NCBI GenBank assembly: GCA_027618565.1
Contig: JAQCEQ010000001.1
Location: forward strand, 62,001 to 126,000
Reading direction: 5' to 3'
Source: Planctomycetota bacterium
GTDB lineage: Bacteria > Planctomycetota > Phycisphaerae > Phycisphaerales > SM1A02
DNA length: 64,000 nt
In this document: piece by piece, positions 63,143 to 64,000 of the stretch
Numbering within the stretch: position 1 is the stretch's first letter
Layout: each line of letters opens with the position of its first letter
Translations under genes and position numbers: made by a program
The notes under the pieces: model-generated
Told to the model about the DNA's origin: nothing
Seen by the model: only the letters and a program-made list of their open reading frames with translations
The model's database searches: none

Positions 63143-64000
63143 GTGCGATGGTCCGGACCCGTCCCAGCCCCCGCTCTGGTTGGGACAATCGGACTTGGCG
63201 CATGCGGCGGGTCTGCCTCGTCCAGGAAGAGGCGACGCAGAATCACATCGTGGACGCTCTCCATCCGCAGCGGTCCCTCCACCATCGGGTCGTCGACGAT
63301 GAGCACCGGCTCGTACTCCTTGCCATTGTCGACACGACCGTGCGACCCACGCACCAACCCAGGATCAAGCGGGATCACGTCGAGGAGCGCGCGGAATCCC
63401 ATCTTGCGCATGAGCAACTTCCGCGCGACGCGCAGCCGAGGAGCCCACAGCGCGGGGTCGAACAAGAGTTCGCATGGGTCGTACCCAGGCTTGCGATGGA
63501 TGTCGACGGTCCGCGCGTAGTCAGGTGCGCGGGCGTCATCGTGCCACCACGGATACGCGAACCAGGCGTCGCGCGAACTCACCAGCACCAGGTCGCCCGA
63601 CCGCTCGTGCGCGATGCCCGCCGCCCGCTGAGCGTCTCGGTCTAGGACCTGGTCGATTCCATCAACCCCCGCCAGCACCTTGCGCACGGCGCCGACCCGC
63701 GACGCATCCCGCACCACCACATGCGCGATCTGGTGGTCGCACACGGCAAACGCAGCACTCTCGAACACATCCAGCGCCTCACGCCCCATCTCGTCTCGCA
63801 CGCTCAAGAGCCCCGCATCGCGCAGGATGCGATTGGGGAGCACGGCGCGCGTGACCGGCGCGATCCCATACTCACTCACCACGATGGGCTCGATGTCGTT
63901 CTTGCGGAGAAACGAGAGGAGCACGCCAAACACGCGGTCGATCTCTCGCAGGTCCTGTCGAATATGCCGGCTCTCGGGACCCAACTTCTGCAGCGCATAG
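63139..64000 (-). CDS. Type I phosphodiesterase/nucleotide pyrophosphatase family protein (partial)
   Basis: The frame runs off the window, so the N-terminus is missing; 286 residues are visible, beginning YALQKLGPES. It belongs to the alkaline-phosphatase superfamily: VVSEYGIAPVTRAVLPNRILRDAGLL takes the place of the SDHGM metal segment, followed by GREALDVFESAAFAVCDHQIAHV and a long C-terminal region with PWWHDDARAPDYARTVDIHRKPGYDPCEL. The gene overlaps the DUF3299-like gene by 4 nt. The exact substrate is unknown; nucleotides or sugar phosphates are typical. Confidence 0.82.
   Translation of the reverse strand, partial: YALQKLGPESRHIRQDLREIDRVFGVLLSFLRKNDIEPIVVSEYGIAPVTRAVLPNRILRDAGLLSVRDEMGREALDVFESAAFAVCDHQIAHVVVRDASRVGAVRKVLAGVDGIDQVLDRDAQRAAGIAHERSGDLVLVSSRDAWFAYPWWHDDARAPDYARTVDIHRKPGYDPCELLFDPALWAPRLRVARKLLMRKMGFRALLDVIPLDPGLVRGSHGRVDNGKEYEPVLIVDDPMVEGPLRMESVHDVILRRLFLDEADPPHAPSPIVPTRAGAGTGPDHRT

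Noticed and set aside
1-64000. Search for tRNA, rRNA, insertion sequence, phage or CRISPR
   Set aside because: Intergenic gaps are short and none shows a cloverleaf, terminal inverted repeats with transposase, or regular repeat-spacer array.

Overview
This is a GC-rich, gene-dense bacterial chromosome segment. The best taxonomic guess is Planctomycetota, class Phycisphaerae. The reasons are a MoxR/DUF58/BatA/VWA operon ending in squalene-cyclase-like repeat and DUF4175-like proteins, a dockerin plus lamin-tail exported protein, an ECF sigma factor beside a giant VIT/VWA protein, a DUF6677-like membrane protein, and many 4-nt stop/start overlaps with mixed ATG/GTG/TTG starts and few strong Shine-Dalgarno sites. 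This is inference from gene content; no rRNA is present to confirm it. I found no tRNA, rRNA, CRISPR array, insertion sequence or prophage.

Layout. 1-9.1 kb: the tail of an unknown protein and a small paralogue-like gene, deoC, a leftward ECF sigma + VIT/VWA pair, and a leftward operon of a poly-Gly membrane protein, a full aldehyde dehydrogenase and a truncated aldehyde dehydrogenase lacking the catalytic cysteine. 9.1-14.3 kb: ROK/polyphosphate-glucokinase-like sugar kinase, lgt, trpD and a ComEC-like channel. 14-27.3 kb: one continuous leftward operon of eight overlapping genes (moxR, DUF58, BatA, VWA/GATase-like, DUF4175-like, low-complexity secreted protein, squalene-cyclase repeat protein, secreted protein). 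27.3-30.1 kb: a structured intergenic region (possible replication origin), dnaA, and an RNase Z-like hydrolase. 30.2-33.9 kb: HPt, a PleD-like GGDEF response regulator, recO, an M16 protease and a PilZ protein. 34-41.5 kb: lipA, pyroglutamyl peptidase, an M48 protease with a long C-terminal extension, lemA, a DEAD-box helicase, small membrane proteins and a ferredoxin. 41.5-44.2 kb: a 33-residue Lys/Ala peptide gene with a pseudoknot-like leader and its own terminator, then dapB, a non-catalytic M16 homologue and a small conserved gene. 44.2-51.6 kb: exported proteins (PDZ lipoprotein, two amidohydrolases, an exported beta-CASP hydrolase). 51.6-58.7 kb: FlgM-like protein, SPOR-like lipoprotein, DNA polymerase III delta-prime, a CYTH protein, a lone atpC, scpB, dus and an exonuclease. 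58.8-64 kb: dockerin protein, a large secreted esterase-like protein, a DUF3299-like protein and a partial phosphodiesterase.

Functional themes. (1) Replication and repair: dnaA, recO, holB-like, scpB, exonuclease. (2) A c-di-GMP relay (HPt, GGDEF regulator, PilZ) beside dnaA. (3) A cell-envelope MoxR/VWA assembly system. (4) Aldehyde metabolism from deoxyribose phosphate (deoC with aldehyde dehydrogenases). (5) Nucleoid biology: the Lys/Ala peptide.

The strongest candidate for something undescribed is the small locus at 41.51-41.74 kb. It has an H-type pseudoknot with near-ideal geometry ending a few bases before a strong ribosome binding site, a 33-residue histone-H1-like peptide, and an intrinsic terminator.
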